Assembly: GCF_019966535.1 (NCBI RefSeq)
Contig: NZ_JAIMID010000017.1
Span: 62,001-126,000, forward strand
Direction of reading: 5' to 3'
DNA: 64,000 nt
Source of the DNA: Mesobacterium pallidum
GTDB taxonomy: Bacteria; Pseudomonadota; Alphaproteobacteria; Rhodobacterales; Rhodobacteraceae
Part shown: in pieces, positions 16,169 to 24,792 of the stretch
Position numbering within the stretch: the first letter of the stretch is position 1
Layout: every line of letters starts with the position of its first letter
The notes under the pieces: model-generated
Databases searched by the model: none
Told to the model about the DNA's origin: nothing
Seen by the model: the letters and a program-made list of their open reading frames with translations, nothing else
Translations under genes and position numbers: made by a program

Positions 16169-17470
16169 ATGCCCATCTATCTCGACACCACGGACCCGGA
16201 TTTCGAAACCCGCTTTTCCGCGCTGCTTTCGGCCAAGCGCGAGGACAGCCCGGACGTGGACGCGGTGGTGGCGGGGATCATCGCCGATGTGCGGGCGCGC
16301 GGCGATGCGGCGGTGCTGGAGCTGACGGAAAAGTTCGACCGGCTGGCGCTGACGCCGGATCGGCTGCGCATTTCCGAGGCCGAGATCGAGGCGGAATGCG
16401 CCCGCGTCCCCGGTGCCGAACGCGCGGCGCTGGAACTCGCGGCCGAGCGCATCCGCGCCTACCACGTGCGCCAGGTGCCGACCGACGAGCGCTGGACCGA
16501 CCCCGAGGGCGCGACGCTGGGCTGGCGCTGGACTCCGGTGTCGGCGGCGGGGCTCTACGTGCCGGGCGGGCTGGCCTCCTACCCGTCCTCGGTGCTGATG
16601 AACGCGGTGCCGGCCAAGGTGGCGGGGGTCGGGCGGCTGGCGGTGACGGTGCCGACGCCGGACGGGGTCATCAACCCCGCCGTTCTGCTGGCCTGCCGCA
16701 TCGCCGGCGTGGACGAAATCTACCGCATCGGCGGCGCCCAGGCCATCGGGGCCCTGGCCTACGGCACCGAGAGCATCGCACCGGTCGACAAGATCACCGG
16801 GCCGGGAAATGCCTTCGTCGCGGCGGCCAAGCGGCGGGTCTTTGGCAAGGTGGGGATCGACATGATCGCCGGCCCGTCCGAGATCCTGGTGATCGCCGAT
16901 GCCGACAATGACCCCGACTGGATCGCGCTGGACCTGATGAGCCAGGCCGAACACGACGAAAGCGCGCAATCGCTGCTGATCACCACCGACGCCGCTTTCG
17001 GCCGCAAGGTGGCCGAGGCGGTCGAGCGCCAGCTCGAAACCCTCGACCGCCGCGCCATTGCGGGCGCCAGCTGGCGGGACTACGGCGCGGTCATCACCGT
17101 GCGCGACCTCGGCGAAGCCGCCGCGCTGTCGGACCGCATCGCGCCAGAGCACCTCGAGCTTTGCGTTGCCGACCCCGAGGCGCTGGCGGAACAGATCACC
17201 CATGCCGGCGCGATCTTCCTCGGCCAATGGACGCCCGAGGCCATCGGCGATTACGTCGGCGGGCCGAACCACGTTCTACCCACGGCCCGCTCGGCCCGGT
17301 TCTCGTCCGGCCTGTCGGTGCTTGACTTCCTCAAGCGCACCACAATGGCGAAAATGACCCCCGAGGCCCTGCGCGCCATCGGCCCCGCCGCCGAGACCCT
17401 CGCGTCTTCGGAATCGCTGCAAGCACACGGGCTCTCTGTCACCGCGCGTCTGAAGAAGCTGAACGACTAG
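16169..17470 (+). CDS. hisD: Histidinol dehydrogenase
   Basis: 433 aa, typical length. It oxidises L-histidinol to L-histidine in two NAD-dependent steps with zinc. Visible landmarks are GLYVPGGLASYPSSVLMNAV, ITGPGNAFVAAAKRRVFGKV, MIAGPSEILVIADA, DLMSQAEHDESAQSLLI with the zinc-binding Gln and His, and GPNHVLPTARSARFSSGLSV with another ligand His. The start follows AAGGAGAG. In relatives a UPF0262 gene usually follows hisD; here a hairpin and a catabolic cluster follow instead. Confidence 0.98.
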   Translation: MPIYLDTTDPDFETRFSALLSAKREDSPDVDAVVAGIIADVRARGDAAVLELTEKFDRLALTPDRLRISEAEIEAECARVPGAERAALELAAERIRAYHVRQVPTDERWTDPEGATLGWRWTPVSAAGLYVPGGLASYPSSVLMNAVPAKVAGVGRLAVTVPTPDGVINPAVLLACRIAGVDEIYRIGGAQAIGALAYGTESIAPVDKITGPGNAFVAAAKRRVFGKVGIDMIAGPSEILVIADADNDPDWIALDLMSQAEHDESAQSLLITTDAAFGRKVAEAVERQLETLDRRAIAGASWRDYGAVITVRDLGEAAALSDRIAPEHLELCVADPEALAEQITHAGAIFLGQWTPEAIGDYVGGPNHVLPTARSARFSSGLSVLDFLKRTTMAKMTPEALRAIGPAAETLASSESLQAHGLSVTARLKKLND

Positions 17471-17780
17471 GACATGCCTCCGGCAGGCACGTCGCGGCCG
17501 GGCGATAGCCCATGTGACATGCACCCCGGAAAGTCACCGGGGTGCCCCCTGGTTTCCCGGGCACCTGCATGGGTCAATGCCATCTGCCCGGTCTCGATGC
17601 CGACGGGTGCTCTAGCCCACCCGGGCAGCGATTCCGGCCAGCGACGTCAGACCCGCCCGGCTCTCCGAGCCTCGCTCACCCTGGTCGCGCAGATCGCCCG
17701 CCGGCTTGCGAGCGCCTTGGCCGCCAAATGGCGAACCGGGTCTCGATGTCTGGTGGCCCTGCGGTGGCGCGGAGCGCGGC
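17471..17780. other. Gene-free stretch between hisD and the IclR gene
   Basis: 310 bp between convergent hisD and IclR genes. Apart from the hairpin at 17521-17545, no ORF here shows protein-like composition or start signals. The UPF0262 gene that generally follows hisD in this family is absent, so this is a probable rearrangement junction. Confidence 0.45.
17521..17545 (+). terminator. Hairpin downstream of hisD
   Basis: Perfect 9-bp stem GCACCCCGG (17521-17529) / CCGGGGTGC (17537-17545) with a 7-nt loop, 50 nt after the hisD stop. No T-run follows, as is common for terminators in high-GC alphaproteobacteria. It probably ends the murA-hisD transcript. Confidence 0.6.
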
Positions 17781-18575
17781 TCAGCGTGCGCCCAGCGGGG
17801 CGAAGGACTGCGCCCGGCAGAATTCCAGCAACTGCCCGACTGCCGCCGAACCGGGCCGGGCGATGTCGCGACCCGTGCCGATCAGGGTGATGACCGCCTG
17901 CGCCTCGCCCTGCCAGTCGAGTACCGGTGCAGCCACCGCCACGAGGCCGGGGATGTAGTCGCCCGAGACGGTGGCATAGCCCTCGGCGCGTACCCGGTCG
18001 CAAAGCGCGGCGACACCGGCCCGCGAGACGTCGAAATCCGCGAAGATCTCGGGGCTCTTGCGGGCGCGGGCCAGTTCGGAGGCCAGCAACTTCTCCATCG
18101 GCGGGCGCGGCCCGTAGGCCAGGAACACCCGGCCGGTCGAGGAATTCAGCAGCGGCAGCGTGGTGCCCAGCCCCATCGAGGTCACGACGGGCGCCGCCGC
18201 CCTCTCCCAGCGCACCACCGTCGGTCCCGCCGCGCCCCAGACCGACAGCAGCACCGTGAGGCCCGTCGCCTCGCGCAGCTCGGGCAGGTGGTTCGAGGGC
18301 CGGTTGACGAAATCGTGCCGGGCGATGGCGGACAGACCCAGCTCGACCGCGCCGCGGCCGAGGTCGTACTTGCCCGACCGGCCGCCCTGCTCGACCAGCC
18401 CGGCAGCCAGGAACGAAGCGAGGTAGCGGTGCACCTTGCTGGGCGGCATGTCGGCGCTGCGCGCGAGGTCGGTCAACGAGATCGGCCCGTCATGGGCGGC
18501 CATCACAGACAGCACCCGCAGCGCCGCATCAAGCGACTGGATGCCGGCGCTGGCGTCCTTTGGGTCCTTTGCCAT
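17781..18575 (-). CDS. IclR-family regulator of the gentisate/salicylate operon
   Basis: 264 aa. A winged HTH occupies about residues 12-75 (IQSLDAALRVLSVMAAHDGP, ISLTDLARSADMPPSKVHRY) and an IclR effector domain follows (LNSSTGRVFLAYGP, VSRAGVAALCDRVRAEGYAT, GLVAVAAPVLDWQGEAQAVI). The ATG at 18575 is chosen because AGGAGGGC precedes it. It is divergent from the fusion gene at 18836, and a good IclR-type operator lies between them (18786-18799). Likely a salicylate- or gentisate-responsive regulator; effector inferred from the neighbours. Confidence 0.9.
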   Translation of the reverse strand: MAKDPKDASAGIQSLDAALRVLSVMAAHDGPISLTDLARSADMPPSKVHRYLASFLAAGLVEQGGRSGKYDLGRGAVELGLSAIARHDFVNRPSNHLPELREATGLTVLLSVWGAAGPTVVRWERAAAPVVTSMGLGTTLPLLNSSTGRVFLAYGPRPPMEKLLASELARARKSPEIFADFDVSRAGVAALCDRVRAEGYATVSGDYIPGLVAVAAPVLDWQGEAQAVITLIGTGRDIARPGSAAVGQLLEFCRAQSFAPLGAR

Positions 18576-18656
18576 GGTCTGCCCTCCTGTCGGTTCGAAA
18601 GGTCTTAGCATCGGGGCGCGAGCCCGGCAACGCGGCGCCTCTTGGCCGCTGTGGCA

Positions 18657-18709
18657 GCGGGGGCCAGCCCCCGCACCCCCGGAGTTTTGGGGCAAAATGA
18701 AGGGGGATC
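18657..18709 (-). repeat. Dispersed intergenic repeat, copy 1 (inverted relative to copies 2 and 3)
   Basis: Contains the perfect hairpin GCGGGGGCCAGCCCCCGC (18657-18674) joined to a stretch that reads on the minus strand GATCCCCCTTCATTTTGCC then ACTCCGGGGG. The same order of elements occurs at 28184-28251 and 31443-31500. It lies in the leader region between the divergent IclR gene and the fusion gene. Confidence 0.75.
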
Positions 18710-18785
18710 AGGTCGGAAATGAAGGTTGGGTCGGGAGGCCGCAGACGATCCATTATTTTTACATTGGGAAACTCATTGCATGAAG

Positions 18786-18799
18786 TGGAATTATTTCCT
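18786..18799. promoter_or_regulatory. IclR-type operator in front of the salicylate/gentisate operon
   Basis: TGGAATTATTTCCT is a near-perfect inverted repeat (GGAA...TTCC) that matches the published IclR consensus TGGAAATNATTTCCA closely. It lies 37 bp upstream of the fusion gene start and about 210 bp from the divergent IclR start, in a locally AT-rich patch. That placement would suit repression or activation of the catabolic operon. Confidence 0.65.
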
Positions 18800-18835
18800 A
18801 GCGTCCACCCGGAGGACGGAACGGGAGGACACCGC

Positions 18836-21583
18836 ATGTCAAAGCTGCGCAGCATGGCCATCATCGGAGGCGGGCCGGCGGGGCTATATGCCGCGATCCT
18901 GATGCGGCGGCGGATGCCGCAGGTCGCGGTCACGGTCTACGAGCAGAACCCCAGGGGGGCGACCTTTGGCTTTGGCGTGGTGTTTTCCGACCAGGCGCTG
19001 GGGTTCCTCAAGGCCACCGATCCCGAGATCCACGACCTGATCCTGCCGCACATGGAGCGGTGGCAGAACATGACCCTGAACCACCCCGAGGACAGGGTGG
19101 TGCTGGACGGGGTCGGCTTCACCGCGCTGGGGCGGCTCGAGTTGATCGAGATCCTGCGGGAGCATGCCGAGGGGCTGGGGATCGACATCCGGTTTGATAC
19201 CCGGATCGAGGATCTCGCCGCGCTGGAGGCGGATATCGTGCTCGGCGCGGACGGGCTGAACTCGGTCGTGCGCGCGGCGTTCCGCGAGGACTTCGCGCCG
19301 CAGGTCGAGCATTTCAATTGCCACTTCGCCTGGTTCGGGGCCGACCGGCCCTTCGACACGCTGACGCAGTCGTTCATCCGCACCGACAAGGGGCCGATGA
19401 ACGCGCATCACTACCGCTACACGCCGGACCGATCGACCTTCATCGTGGAATGCGAGTATGACACGTTTGAGCGCTACGGCTTCGGCGAGATGGGCGAGGA
19501 AGAGAGCGCGGCGCTGTGCCAGGCGTTGTTCGCGGACGTCTTGCAGGGCGCGCGGCTGATCACCAACAAGTCGGTTTGGCGGCAGTTTCCGCGCATGTGG
19601 TGCGAGCATTGGGTGCATGACCGTTACGTGATCGTCGGCGACGCGGCGCATACGGCGCATTTTTCCATCGGCTCGGGCACGCGGCTGGCACTGGAGGACG
19701 TGATCGCGCTGGTCGGGGCGCTGGAAGGCGCGGAGGATTGGCGGGACGGGCTGGCGGCGTTCGAGGCCGCACGGCTGCCGATCGCCCGCAAGATCGTCGA
19801 CGCGGCCAATACCTCGGCCGCCTGGTACGACAGCTTCGGCAGCAAGATCGACAAGCCGCCGCTGGATTTCGCATTTGACTACATCACGCGGTCGGGGCGG
19901 GTGGACATGGACCGCTTGCGGTCCATGGCACCGGAATTCGCCGCACGCTACGCGGCCGAAAAGCGCGCGCATCCAGACGCCATCATCGACCCAGTGGGCG
20001 ACGACATCCCGGCGGCGCAGGAGATCGGGTTCGACCGCATGGCGCATCCGAACTGCTCGGAAACCCTGTGGCAGAACCTGGCGCGCAACCCCGACAAGGC
20101 GGCCGTGATCGGACCGGCCGGGACGCTGACCTATGCCGAGCTGATCGCCGAGGCCGCGCGCTGGGGCCATGCCTTTGCCGGTGCGGGGCTTGAGCGCGGG
20201 GCGCGCATTCCGTTTTTCATGGACGACACGCCGGCCTACCCGGCGGCCTTCTTCGGCGCGGTGCGGGCGGGCTTCGTGCCGGTGCTGCTGAACACGCAGA
20301 CGCCGGACGAAACGCTGACTTACTTCCTCAAGGACAGCGGCGCGACCATGGCGGTCTGCGAGGCGGCGCTGGCGGCGCATTTCGGGCCCGCCGTGCTGGA
20401 GGGCACCGACGTGCGCACCGTCATTACCGTGAACGGCACGGCCAAGGGGTTCACCCCCGCATCCGCTTTCCTGGACGGCCGGCCGACCACGCTGGAGGCG
20501 GCCGACACCGGGCCGGACGACATGGCGTTCTGGATGTATTCCTCGGGCTCCACCGGCCGGCCCAAGGGGATCGTCCACCTGCACCACGACATGGCCTATA
20601 CGCAGCAATCCTTCGGCCAACAGGTGCTGAAACTGCGCCCCGACGACATCTGCTTCTCGGTGCCCAAGATCTTCTTTGCCTATGGCTTCGGGAATTCCAT
20701 CACCTTCCCCTATTCCATCGGCGCGACCACGCTGTTGATGCCCGGCCAGCCGCGCGCCGTGGCGGTGATCGACATGATCGAAACCTACCGGCCCACCGTG
20801 TTTTTCGGCCTGCCGACACTGTTTACCTCCATCGCGCGCAGCCCGCGGGCGGCGGGGGCGGATTTCAGCAGCCTGCGGCAAAGCATGTCGGCGGCCGAGA
20901 TCCTGTCGGAGGACGTCTACCAAGCCTGGACCGCCCTCACCGGCCATGGCCCGACCGAGGGGCTGGGCTCGACCGAGCTGTTGCACGTCTACCTGTCGAA
21001 CCGGCTCGACGATCATCGGCCGGGGGCCGCCGGCGCGCGGGTACCGGGCTACGAGGTCAAGCTGGTGACGCCCGAGGGCGCGCTGGCGGGGCCGGGCGAG
21101 GAAGGCGTGATGTACGTGCGCGGGCACAGCTCCGCTCCGCAATACTGGAACCGGCCGGACAAGACGCGCGACACCATGCGCGGCGACTGGATCTATACCG
21201 GCGACCGGTTTCTCGAGAAGGACGGCTACTATTACTTCCAGGGCCGCGCGGACGAGCTGATCAAGGTCTCGGGCCAATGGGTCTGGCCCGGAGAGGTCGA
21301 AAAGTGCCTGGCCGAACACCCGGACATCCACGAATGCGCCGTGCTGGCGCATGCGCTTGCCGACAAGCGCATGACCCTGCGCGCGGTTGTCCACCTGCGC
21401 GAAGGCGTGACGGCGGGCGCGGCCACGGATGCCTCGATCAAGGACTGGGTCAAGGACCGGCTGCAGCCGTTCAAGTACCCGCGCCTGATCGAGTATCGCG
21501 ACGCGCTGCCAAAGACCGGCACCGGCAAGATCGACCGCCGCGCGCTGGCCGCACCGGCGCCACAGGCCGAACCGGCTGGCTGA
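18836..21583 (+). CDS. Fusion: salicylyl-CoA 5-hydroxylase-like FAD monooxygenase + aryl-CoA ligase
   Basis: 915 aa from the ATG at 18836 (GGGAGG upstream). Residues 1 to about 385 are a flavoprotein monooxygenase: FAD motif IIGGGPAGLYAAI, the TFGFGVVFSD signature of the salicylyl-CoA/anthraniloyl-CoA hydroxylase group, and GDAAHTAHFSIGSGT near residue 267. Residues from about 400 on are a benzoate-CoA-ligase-type adenylating enzyme, with AMP loop MYSSGSTGRPKGIVHLHHD (about 566-584), YTGDRF, and the C-terminal lysine in PKTGTGKIDRRAL. Together with gentisate dioxygenase downstream this suggests salicylate to salicylyl-CoA to gentisyl-CoA on one chain. These are separate proteins in the described Streptomyces pathway. 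No thioesterase is seen to free gentisate. An anthranilate-like substrate is an alternative. Confidence 0.85.
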   Translation: MSKLRSMAIIGGGPAGLYAAILMRRRMPQVAVTVYEQNPRGATFGFGVVFSDQALGFLKATDPEIHDLILPHMERWQNMTLNHPEDRVVLDGVGFTALGRLELIEILREHAEGLGIDIRFDTRIEDLAALEADIVLGADGLNSVVRAAFREDFAPQVEHFNCHFAWFGADRPFDTLTQSFIRTDKGPMNAHHYRYTPDRSTFIVECEYDTFERYGFGEMGEEESAALCQALFADVLQGARLITNKSVWRQFPRMWCEHWVHDRYVIVGDAAHTAHFSIGSGTRLALEDVIALVGALEGAEDWRDGLAAFEAARLPIARKIVDAANTSAAWYDSFGSKIDKPPLDFAFDYITRSGRVDMDRLRSMAPEFAARYAAEKRAHPDAIIDPVGDDIPAAQEIGFDRMAHPNCSETLWQNLARNPDKAAVIGPAGTLTYAELIAEAARWGHAFAGAGLERGARIPFFMDDTPAYPAAFFGAVRAGFVPVLLNTQTPDETLTYFLKDSGATMAVCEAALAAHFGPAVLEGTDVRTVITVNGTAKGFTPASAFLDGRPTTLEAADTGPDDMAFWMYSSGSTGRPKGIVHLHHDMAYTQQSFGQQVLKLRPDDICFSVPKIFFAYGFGNSITFPYSIGATTLLMPGQPRAVAVIDMIETYRPTVFFGLPTLFTSIARSPRAAGADFSSLRQSMSAAEILSEDVYQAWTALTGHGPTEGLGSTELLHVYLSNRLDDHRPGAAGARVPGYEVKLVTPEGALAGPGEEGVMYVRGHSSAPQYWNRPDKTRDTMRGDWIYTGDRFLEKDGYYYFQGRADELIKVSGQWVWPGEVEKCLAEHPDIHECAVLAHALADKRMTLRAVVHLREGVTAGAATDASIKDWVKDRLQPFKYPRLIEYRDALPKTGTGKIDRRALAAPAPQAEPAG

Positions 21584-21690
21584 GACCAGCAACCGGACCA
21601 TGAGGCCGGGCGCGACCGACGCCGCCCCGGGCGGGCCGACTGGCCCACCCTTCAAGACCGCGGGCCGACAGGCCCGCAAAGGAGACGCAA

Positions 21691-22386
21691 ATGACCTTCG
21701 TGTTCGACCCCATGCCCACCCCCAGCCTGCCCGTCGCGGGCGAGGACGCCCGGTTCCCCGTGCGCCGCATCTTCTGCGTGGGCCGCAACTATGCCGCACA
21801 TGCGCGCGAGATGGGCAAGGACCCGGACCGCGATCCGCCGTTCTTTTTCACCAAGCCCGCCGACGCCATTGTCGAGGACAAGGCGACCGTCCCCTACCCG
21901 CCCGAGACGGCGAATTTCCACTACGAGGCCGAGCTGGTCGTCGCCATCGGCACCGGCGGCGACAACATCGCCCAAGGCGACGCGCTGGCCCATGTCTACG
22001 GCTACGCGGTCGGCAACGACCTCACGCGCCGCGACCTGCAGCTTGAGGCGCGCGAAAAGGGCCGGCCGTGGGACTGGGGCAAGGCCTTCGACCGCTCGGC
22101 CCCCATCGCGGCGATCCGCAAGGCGTCGGACGTGGGACACCTGTCGAAGGGCTCGATCAAGCTGAGCGTCAACGGTGAAGTCAAGCAGGACGCGGACCTG
22201 TCGGAGCTGATCTGGGACGTGCCCGAGGTGATCTCGATCATCTCGGCATCCATCGAGCTGAAGCCGGGCGACCTGATCATGACCGGCACCCCGGCGGGTG
22301 TCGGCGCGCTGGCCCCCGGCGATATCTGCATCGTGACCATCGAGGGCCTCGGCGATCTGACCACCACCATCGGCCCCAAGGCATGA
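21691..22386 (+). CDS. Fumarylpyruvate hydrolase (FAH family)
   Basis: 231 aa. It has the fumarylacetoacetase-fold signature: CVGRNYAAHAREMGKDPDRD at the N-terminus, FFFTKPADAIV, and the metal-binding region FHYEAELVVAIGTGG with the two Glu. YAVGNDLTRRDLQ and MTGTPAGVGAL follow. The NagK-type subgroup cleaves fumarylpyruvate to fumarate and pyruvate in the gentisate pathway. AAGGAGACGCAA precedes the start. It lies 107 nt after the fusion gene in the same orientation. Confidence 0.9.
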   Translation: MTFVFDPMPTPSLPVAGEDARFPVRRIFCVGRNYAAHAREMGKDPDRDPPFFFTKPADAIVEDKATVPYPPETANFHYEAELVVAIGTGGDNIAQGDALAHVYGYAVGNDLTRRDLQLEAREKGRPWDWGKAFDRSAPIAAIRKASDVGHLSKGSIKLSVNGEVKQDADLSELIWDVPEVISIISASIELKPGDLIMTGTPAGVGALAPGDICIVTIEGLGDLTTTIGPKA

Positions 22387-22655
22387 CCCTGATCCTGCGG
22401 GACATCTTCGGCGTTGCGACCACGACCCGCCTGCGGGCAGCGTCGCCCCTCACGGGGATGGCGCATGATCGTGCGCCATGCGGGCCGGTTTGCGGGCAGG
22501 CCGGGAACACGCGGCGGGTCCGGATCGACCTTGCGCAATGCCCCGCCTTCGCCTCTATCGTCGTCGTGTGCGATGCCCCGCCCGCCTTTGCCCGCTCCGC
22601 GCCGACGGCGCAGCCGGGCGCCGCCTGACACCGCCATTCGGAAGGGAGACCGATA

Positions 22656-23735
22656 ATGGACAACGCCATGCAACCCGAGGACACGCCCGAGCTGCGCGCG
22701 CTTTACAAGGGCTTCGAAAAGGCGCATCTGAACCCGCTCTGGACCCAGACCGGCAACCTGATGCCGCTGCATCCGACCTCGGACGCGGTGCCGCATGTCT
22801 GGCGCTGGAAGGACCTGCTGCCGCTCGCTGAACGCTCTGGCGAACTGGTGCCCGTGGGCCGTGGTGGGGAGCGCCGCGCCATCGGCCTTGCCAACCCCGG
22901 CCTTGGTGGGAAGGCCTACGTGAGCCCTACGCTCTGGTGCGCGGTGCAATACCTCTGCCCCGGCGAGAATGCGCCGGAACACCGCCATTCGCAGAACGCC
23001 TTCCGCTTCGTGGTCGAGGGAGAAGGCGTCTGGACCGTGGTCAACGGCGATCCGGTGCGCATGTCGCGCGGCGACCTTTTGCTGACGCCCGGCTGGAACT
23101 TCCACGGCCACCACAATGTCGCGACCGAGCCGATGGCCTGGATCGACGGGCTCGACATCCCCTTCAGCCGGCAGAACGACGTCGGCTTCTTCGAATTCGG
23201 GGCCGAGCGGGTGACCGACAACGCGACACCCCGCTTCAGCCAGGGCGAACGGCTCTGGGCGCATCCCGGCCTGCGGCCGCTGTCGCGGCTTGAGGACACG
23301 GTCTCGAGCCCCCTCGCCGCCTTCCGTTGGGAGCACACCGACCACGCGCTGACCGAGCAGTTGCTGCTCGAGGACGAGGGCCAGCCAGCCACGTACAGCA
23401 TGGGCCACGCAGGGCTGCGCTTTGTCAACCCGACCACGGGCGGCGACGTCATGCCGACGATCCGCTGCCAGTTCCACCGCCTGCGCGCCGGGGCGCAAAG
23501 CCGCAAGCGGCGCGACGTGGGCTCTTCGGTGTTCCAGGTCTTCTCGGGGCGCGGGGCGGTGCTGCTGGACGGGGTGGAGCACAAGCTGGACACCGGCGAC
23601 ATCTTCGTCGTGCCCTCCTGGGTGTCCTGGCAATTGCAGGCCGAAACGGGCTTTGACCTCTTCCACTTCTCGGACGCGCCGATCATGGAGCGGCTGCATT
23701 TCGACCGCACCACCTTTGTCGAAGATGATGCATGA
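22656..23735 (+). CDS. Gentisate 1,2-dioxygenase
   Basis: 359 aa bicupin. Cupin 1 carries PEHRHSQNAFRFVVEGEGVW with the Fe(II) histidines, then GDLLLTPGWNFHGHHN. Cupin 2 is reduced to VFQVFSGRGAVLLDG and GDIFVVPSWVSWQLQA. It opens the gentisate ring to maleylpyruvate. The start follows GAAGGGAGACC. About 270 bp separate it from the hydrolase gene; a weak ATGA-coupled ORF there (22383-22628) is not supported. Confidence 0.93.
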   Translation: MDNAMQPEDTPELRALYKGFEKAHLNPLWTQTGNLMPLHPTSDAVPHVWRWKDLLPLAERSGELVPVGRGGERRAIGLANPGLGGKAYVSPTLWCAVQYLCPGENAPEHRHSQNAFRFVVEGEGVWTVVNGDPVRMSRGDLLLTPGWNFHGHHNVATEPMAWIDGLDIPFSRQNDVGFFEFGAERVTDNATPRFSQGERLWAHPGLRPLSRLEDTVSSPLAAFRWEHTDHALTEQLLLEDEGQPATYSMGHAGLRFVNPTTGGDVMPTIRCQFHRLRAGAQSRKRRDVGSSVFQVFSGRGAVLLDGVEHKLDTGDIFVVPSWVSWQLQAETGFDLFHFSDAPIMERLHFDRTTFVEDDA

Positions 23736-24210
23736 CGACGCGGCCCGGCGCGCGCTGATCGAACGGCAGGGGCCGGGCGCGCGCTACGACGCGCCGAACG
23801 CCCCGGCCGATGACCTGCTGGCCGCACGCCGCGCCACCGCAGAGGCCGCGCGGCTGCTCAACGACCTGACGGATGCCGCGCTGGTCGCTGGGCGCGAGAC
23901 CCCTGGCGCCCAGGCGCAGGTCATCGCGCAGGTGGCGCTGCAGGCCCGGCGGATGGGCGAGTTCATCGCCGCCCGCGCGGGCGCGCTGGAGCCGACCTCC
24001 GCAGATATCACCGAAGCCGCCCACCTGCCCGCCCATGCCCTGCGCCACCTCTTCGACCATACGCGGGCGCATCTGAACGTCGAATGGCGCGAGCTGACCG
24101 ATGCCGACTGGGACCGCACCGACCTGCGCGCCCTGCCCGCGCTGCGCCACGCGCAGCTGACCCGCGCCATCGACGCGTTGATACGACACGGGACACACAG
24201 GCGGCGCTGA
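23725..24210 (+). CDS. Short DinB-like protein, putative maleylpyruvate isomerase relative
   Basis: 161 aa starting inside the dioxygenase gene (overlap 11 nt), so probably coupled to it. The sequence (ARRATAEAARLLNDLTDAAL, QVIAQVALQARRMGEFIAAR, WRELTDADWDR) resembles the N-terminal helical half of mycothiol-dependent maleylpyruvate isomerases, which are about 240 aa. The usual later metal/active-site block (R-E-x-W-x-H-x-x-D-L) is not recognisable; LPALRHAQLTRAIDAL may be its counterpart. Position argues for the maleylpyruvate to fumarylpyruvate step, but the family assignment is weak and Rhodobacteraceae are not known to make mycothiol. Confidence 0.55.
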   Translation: MMHDDAARRALIERQGPGARYDAPNAPADDLLAARRATAEAARLLNDLTDAALVAGRETPGAQAQVIAQVALQARRMGEFIAARAGALEPTSADITEAAHLPAHALRHLFDHTRAHLNVEWRELTDADWDRTDLRALPALRHAQLTRAIDALIRHGTHRRR

Positions 24211-24303
24211 CGGGTCGAGATCCTGCGCCCGGTTGATCAGGTGCCGGGCGTCGAAGCACATCGTCGCCGGCGGGCGGCACTTCTCCTACCGGATCGCGAC
24301 GCG

Positions 24304-24792
24304 CTAGCGGACCTGCGCCGCCCAGCGCGCGAGGATCTCGGCCGCAGGAGCGGCCTCAAACTGGGCGCTATGCAGCGAGCGGTCAGGCGCCGGCTTGCCG
24401 CATTCGGCCAGCATGGCATCGACGTCGATGGGAAAGCGCGCGGTCTCGGGCAGATCGCCCAGCACCGCCCCCGCCTGCCCCATGTCGGCGGCGTAATAGA
24501 GCTCGGACACCCTGGCGATCATCATCGCGGCGACACACAGCGGGCAGGGCTCGCAGCTGGTGTAAAGCGCCGTGCCGCGCAGATCGACCGTGCCGAGGTT
24601 GCGCGCGGCATCGCGGATCGCCTCGGTCTCGCCATGGCTGGTGGGGTCGTGGTTCATCACCGACCGGTTGATCCCCTCGCCCACGATCCGGCCGTCCTTG
24701 ACCACCACTGCGCCGAAGGGCTCGGTGCCCGGCGTGGTCAGCGCCTCGGCCGAGATCTCGATGGCGCGAGCCATGAAAGCCGGGTCATACAT
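24304..24792 (-). CDS. Zinc-dependent nucleoside/guanine deaminase-like protein (CDA/TadA fold)
   Basis: 162 aa. The cytidine/deoxycytidylate deaminase zinc motifs are present: HGETEAIRDA (H-x-E) and SCEPCPLCVAAM (P-C-x-x-C). The overall pattern (FGAVVVKDGRIVGEG, LYYAADMGQAG) is closest to guanine deaminase-type proteins rather than tRNA TadA. The start at 24792 overlaps the end of the upstream ABC ATPase gene by 8 nt. It is the last gene of the leftward ABC/amidohydrolase operon and likely deaminates the imported heterocycle or a product. Confidence 0.85.
   Translation of the reverse strand: MYDPAFMARAIEISAEALTTPGTEPFGAVVVKDGRIVGEGINRSVMNHDPTSHGETEAIRDAARNLGTVDLRGTALYTSCEPCPLCVAAMMIARVSELYYAADMGQAGAVLGDLPETARFPIDVDAMLAECGKPAPDRSLHSAQFEAAPAAEILARWAAQVR

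Noticed and set aside
18884..21799. 971-codon minus-strand frame opposite the fusion gene
   Set aside because: Shadow frame with low-complexity Arg/Gly/His content and no recognisable domain.
22383..22628. 81-codon ORF overlapping the fumarylpyruvate hydrolase stop as ATGA
   Set aside because: The coupling looks attractive, but there is no recognisable domain, the composition is shadow-like and alternative frames are also open; not supported as a gene.
24211..24303. Possible gene remnant between the gentisate operon and the deaminase gene
   Set aside because: Only about 90 bp, with no clear homology and no start; ordinary convergent spacer.
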